Positions 62,101 through 64,000 of a stretch of 64,000 bases of DNA are shown here, one piece after another. The position numbers were made by a program, and so were the translations under genes. Below the pieces are notes generated by a model, which searched no databases, was not told the origin of the DNA, and saw only the letters and a program-made list of their open reading frames with translations. This DNA is from an uncultured Bacteroidota bacterium. Its GTDB lineage: Bacteria; Bacteroidota; Bacteroidia; B-17B0; Aurantibacillaceae. Every line of letters begins with the position of its first letter. Position 1 is the stretch's first letter. Location: contig CAITNS010000016.1 in assembly GCA_903893815.1 (NCBI GenBank), positions 1 through 64,000 of the forward strand, read 5' to 3'.

Positions 62101-64000
62101 TTATTTTTGGAGAATCACCAAAGATTCAATTTTACCAACCGATTACACCAACTGGCGCGAAAGTTCATTTCAAGTTTATAATACAAAAACTGGTTGGGGT
62201 CAATCCCATTTTCACCAATTTAAAAATGATAAATACCAATTTGTAAATTTCAATCGTCTAAATAGAAAATTTGAATTTAAAAATGATATAAAATCAATTA
62301 CATGTCGAAATGGATTCCACAATGTTATACCATGGACATCAATAAATTATTCATTAAATGGTTACGTAATGCATAATCACCCTTGTGTTGCGTTTAGTGG
62401 GTGGACATTTGCAATTTTTGATTCGATTTCAGCTGAACCAAGACACAGTTATCCATTAGCTACACCAACCGGAACAGGCATAACTCAAATGGATAATTGC
62501 CAGTGTTACGGTAGAGTTTTAAGTGCATTTGACTACGGTATCCAAAGTTTTTGTGGTGCATTACCAACTTGGACAACAAGTATTTATAATTTGCTAGATA
62601 CGTTGCCAGTTGGAACTAGAGTTTTAGCTTATAGTAACCAAAACCATTTAACATCAAGCTTTCCGCAACCTTTAAAAGACCTATTTGGTAGCATTGGTAG
62701 TTTACAAATACAAACTACACCCGATACTATTCCAATAATTATATATGGCAAAAAAGGCATGCAAGCTGGTTCAGCACACGAGGTAAGAGGCTCAAGTCCG
62801 AATAGTATTATTTATTTAGAAGACTCTATCAAAACAAACTGGAACAATGGTTATATCTTATCAGAAAATATAGGGCCAGCCACAAAATGGAATAGTTTAC
62901 ACTGGAGGCAACAATCATTGGAATTACCATCTCGTGATAGCATTAAAGTAAAAGTGATTGGAGTTAAAACGAATGGGGCTGTAGACACGCTTGTAACTTT
63001 TAAAGACAGTATGGATGTGTATGCTTTATCTAATTATGTAAATGCGTCAACGTATCCAATTATACGATTAATCGCATTCATTAAAGATGATGTTCTAAAA
63101 ACATCTGCTCAGTTAAAAAAATGGCAAGTATATTTTGATCCAATTCCTGAATGTGCTATTAATCCGCAACAAGGCTTTACTAACAGTTCAACATTACAAG
63201 CCTTGCAAGAAGGAGACAATTTAATTGTGCATTTACCCATACAAAATATTGGCACTGTTCCTTTCACGGATAGTTTATTAGTAACCTACTGGATTGAAGA
63301 TGCTCAACGTGTTATTCATCCATTACCATATAAATTAAAGGCAAAACCATTTGTACCTAATCAAGTGATTCTTGATACGATTAAATTTAATACATTTAAT
63401 GCTAATGGTATTGGTCAGTTTGCGGGGTTTAACTATTTATGGGTGGATGTAAATCCTGAAAATCATTCTAAATATCAATTGGAACAATATCATTTTAATA
63501 ATGTGACACGTATTGGATTTAATGTAAGTAAGGATAATATTAACCCTTTATTAGATGTGACTTTTGATGGCACTCATATTTTAAATGGTGATATTATCTC
63601 ATCTAAACCACACGTATTAGTTACACTAAAAGACGAAAACAAATACTTAGCCCTAAACGACACTAGTAATTTTAAAGTGTTTATTAAATATCCTAATCAA
63701 TCAAGTGAGAGAAGAATTTTCTTTTCAAATGCTTTACAATTTTCACCAGCACAATTGCCAAACAACTCTTGTAAAATTGAATGGAGACCAGAATTTGCAG
63801 AAGATGGTAAATACAAAATGATTGTACAGGCTGTTGATAGAAGCAGTAACGTATCGGGTGCAACAGATTATAACATTCAGTTTGAAATTATTAATAAACA
63901 AACCATTACCGAAGTTTTAAATTACCCTAACCCATTTAGTACATCCACAAGATTTGTATTTACATTAACTGGCAACGAAATACCTGACATTTTTACTATA
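59180..64000 (+). CDS. PorU2-like C25 peptidase, T9SS sortase family (cut by window edge)
   Basis: An open frame from ATG at 59180 runs off the right edge (at least 1,607 residues; no stop inside). A signal peptide ends near LAAQ. A C25 (gingipain-type) peptidase domain lies at about residues 430-780. Its dyad is visible: His654 in FFGHGSTTGF and Cys684 in LANSCYSGN, 30 residues apart as expected. Beyond it are Ig-like domains and a C-terminal region with NPLLDVTFDGTHILNGDIIS and EVLNYPNPFSTSTRF. This extended architecture with the late PNPF segment matches PorU2, a relative of the PorU sortase. It may remove T9SS sorting domains from cargo and attach them to lipid. It is coupled to the porV-like gene. 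Confidence 0.85.
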   Translation, partial: MIKRLFILFPIIFITANLAAQQYGNEWINFGQKHYKISIPNTGLYRIDYNTLVNSGIPVSSINPKNFQLFIKGQEQYININDESDNVFNTTDYIEFYAKKNDASFDSSAYTNITRLPNPYIALFNDTNYAYLTWNGSISNKRVQRETDVNFVGYTAATYFYNEKIEAYKNSYSLGKTYLEVLSDPRYMLGEGSGFNINKGSSKQTNFSNLNIYPSNLPVYVKTSYSGASENIVSGITYDHQIKFQYIDNLGNTVTLNDTSFYGINQFFIEKQITANQLQNSSQIIISSENNPFFSSIPNAIHNTNIHYISIKYPQVPDLLNASEQLFYLDNASVGSKTLLDIQNVNVGASQVILYDLTNHKYIPTVVSGSNVKALLPNSSSQKECFLTTTANIYSVNLLSPVNQTGFFVNYYTTNPDSAFLIVTHKSLQTQANLYKQYRETLLGGSNHVIMADIDDLYDQFAYGNIKNPLAIKNFCKYLSDALAVPPKYLLLIGKSIQNSDVRINANNWNANKVPTLGHPSSDNSLTAGLHGANSITPFIPVGRISAKNGADVTNYLDKVKEHEGNSINGLGSMSPPLDWHKRVLHFSGGENSQQQDAFRSYLDVFGNIIEDTLYGARIFPFQKTTSAPIQITVSDSIKQLIDYGCSLITFFGHGSTTGFDQAIDNPLAYDNQFKYPLFLANSCYSGNIHLPAANSTSEVFTLIPNRGSIGFLASSSAGVVNTLYNFSRDFYLTIASETYYKGIGDAVKSASKKTSILNDQLQHITSLEMTLEGDPSVKLNAFPKPDYEITNSSVYFNTTTHLDSIGINIVIKNNAKAVLDTFIVRIEHYFPNGDSATYLKQIKAPMNNDTVSFFVEKDYAKHVGLNHFYVHIDSYYEMNEMAETNNTTNGYVDLFIPGGDVMPVYPYQYAIVPNTPQITLKATTADPFAASAAYRIQLDTNDTFINPINTTVINSVGGVIQWTVNLPFTDSTVYFWRITKDSILPTDYTNWRESSFQVYNTKTGWGQSHFHQFKNDKYQFVNFNRLNRKFEFKNDIKSITCRNGFHNVIPWTSINYSLNGYVMHNHPCVAFSGWTFAIFDSISAEPRHSYPLATPTGTGITQMDNCQCYGRVLSAFDYGIQSFCGALPTWTTSIYNLLDTLPVGTRVLAYSNQNHLTSSFPQPLKDLFGSIGSLQIQTTPDTIPIIIYGKKGMQAGSAHEVRGSSPNSIIYLEDSIKTNWNNGYILSENIGPATKWNSLHWRQQSLELPSRDSIKVKVIGVKTNGAVDTLVTFKDSMDVYALSNYVNASTYPIIRLIAFIKDDVLKTSAQLKKWQVYFDPIPECAINPQQGFTNSSTLQALQEGDNLIVHLPIQNIGTVPFTDSLLVTYWIEDAQRVIHPLPYKLKAKPFVPNQVILDTIKFNTFNANGIGQFAGFNYLWVDVNPENHSKYQLEQYHFNNVTRIGFNVSKDNINPLLDVTFDGTHILNGDIISSKPHVLVTLKDENKYLALNDTSNFKVFIKYPNQSSERRIFFSNALQFSPAQLPNNSCKIEWRPEFAEDGKYKMIVQAVDRSSNVSGATDYNIQFEIINKQTITEVLNYPNPFSTSTRFVFTLTGNEIPDIFTI

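Noticed and set aside
1-64000. tRNA or rRNA genes
   Set aside because: I saw no cloverleaf with a GGTTCRANNCC arm and no conserved rRNA stretches on either strand, though a short tRNA could be missed by eye.

Overview
The window is AT-rich DNA from a member of the Bacteroidota. The evidence is type IX secretion (T9SS) parts and cargo: several proteins end in T9SS type-A sorting domains, and PorV/PorU2-like and PorG-like genes are present. Other phylum-typical genes are TamL, the DUF3822-rsmD pair and an EttA-type ABC-F protein. I cannot assign a genus.

Positions 1 to about 25,600 read as a chromosomal integron-like gene-cassette array on the minus strand, continuing off the left edge. Ten complete elements and one truncated element with the architecture of integron attC sites (about 135-190 bp, imperfect nested inverted repeats, TAAC...GTTA ends) separate eleven cassettes. 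In every one of the eleven cassettes, the 8-10 bases that open the cassette (GTTA plus a variable tail) are the reverse complement of the bases that open its own attC-like site, although the tails differ from cassette to cassette. This is the relation expected if each cassette once existed as a circle with a foldable attC site. It is not what transposon target duplications or dispersed palindromes would give. Cassettes are numbered from the recombinase end. 1: Ig-domain lipoprotein. 2: GH31 glycosidase with a T9SS tail. 3: HxlR regulator with SnoaL-like genes. 4: 8.6 kb holding a large subtilase, a second T9SS cargo protein and a gene of unknown function. 5: XRE regulator, MORN/TPR protein and DUF6530 protein. 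6: membrane protein with a DUF3592-like tail. 7: AAA+ ATPase, partner and a 48-residue protein. 8: membrane protein. 9: secreted small protein. 10: Reg_prop propeller. 11: no gene visible.

At the right end of the array (25.6-29.0 kb) is a site with two strong palindromes that carries the first cassette boundary (candidate attI). Next come a 538-residue tyrosine recombinase with a repeat-containing N-terminus, a small zinc-finger protein, and a second 332-residue tyrosine recombinase. Both recombinases end in an S-P-L-D motif reminiscent of IntI, but I do not see the extra segment that defines classical IntI. If either one moves these cassettes, this would be an integron with a non-canonical integrase, the most interesting possibility in the window.

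From 29 kb to the right end is ordinary chromosomal backbone: ettA, a T9SS subtilase, a PorG-like barrel, a PaaY-like hexapeptide protein, prfC, a decayed surface-protein gene, a T9SS cargo protein, tamL, an rRNA/tRNA methyltransferase, DUF3822-rsmD, a thioredoxin-fold protein without a CxxC, ctaA, rfbA, a polyprenyl synthase, a thioesterase, a PGI/PMI isomerase, lipB, a four-gene MacAB-like efflux operon, pssA, a polytopic membrane protein, and a translationally coupled porV-like/porU2-like pair cut by the window edge. I found no rRNA or tRNA gene and no CRISPR array.
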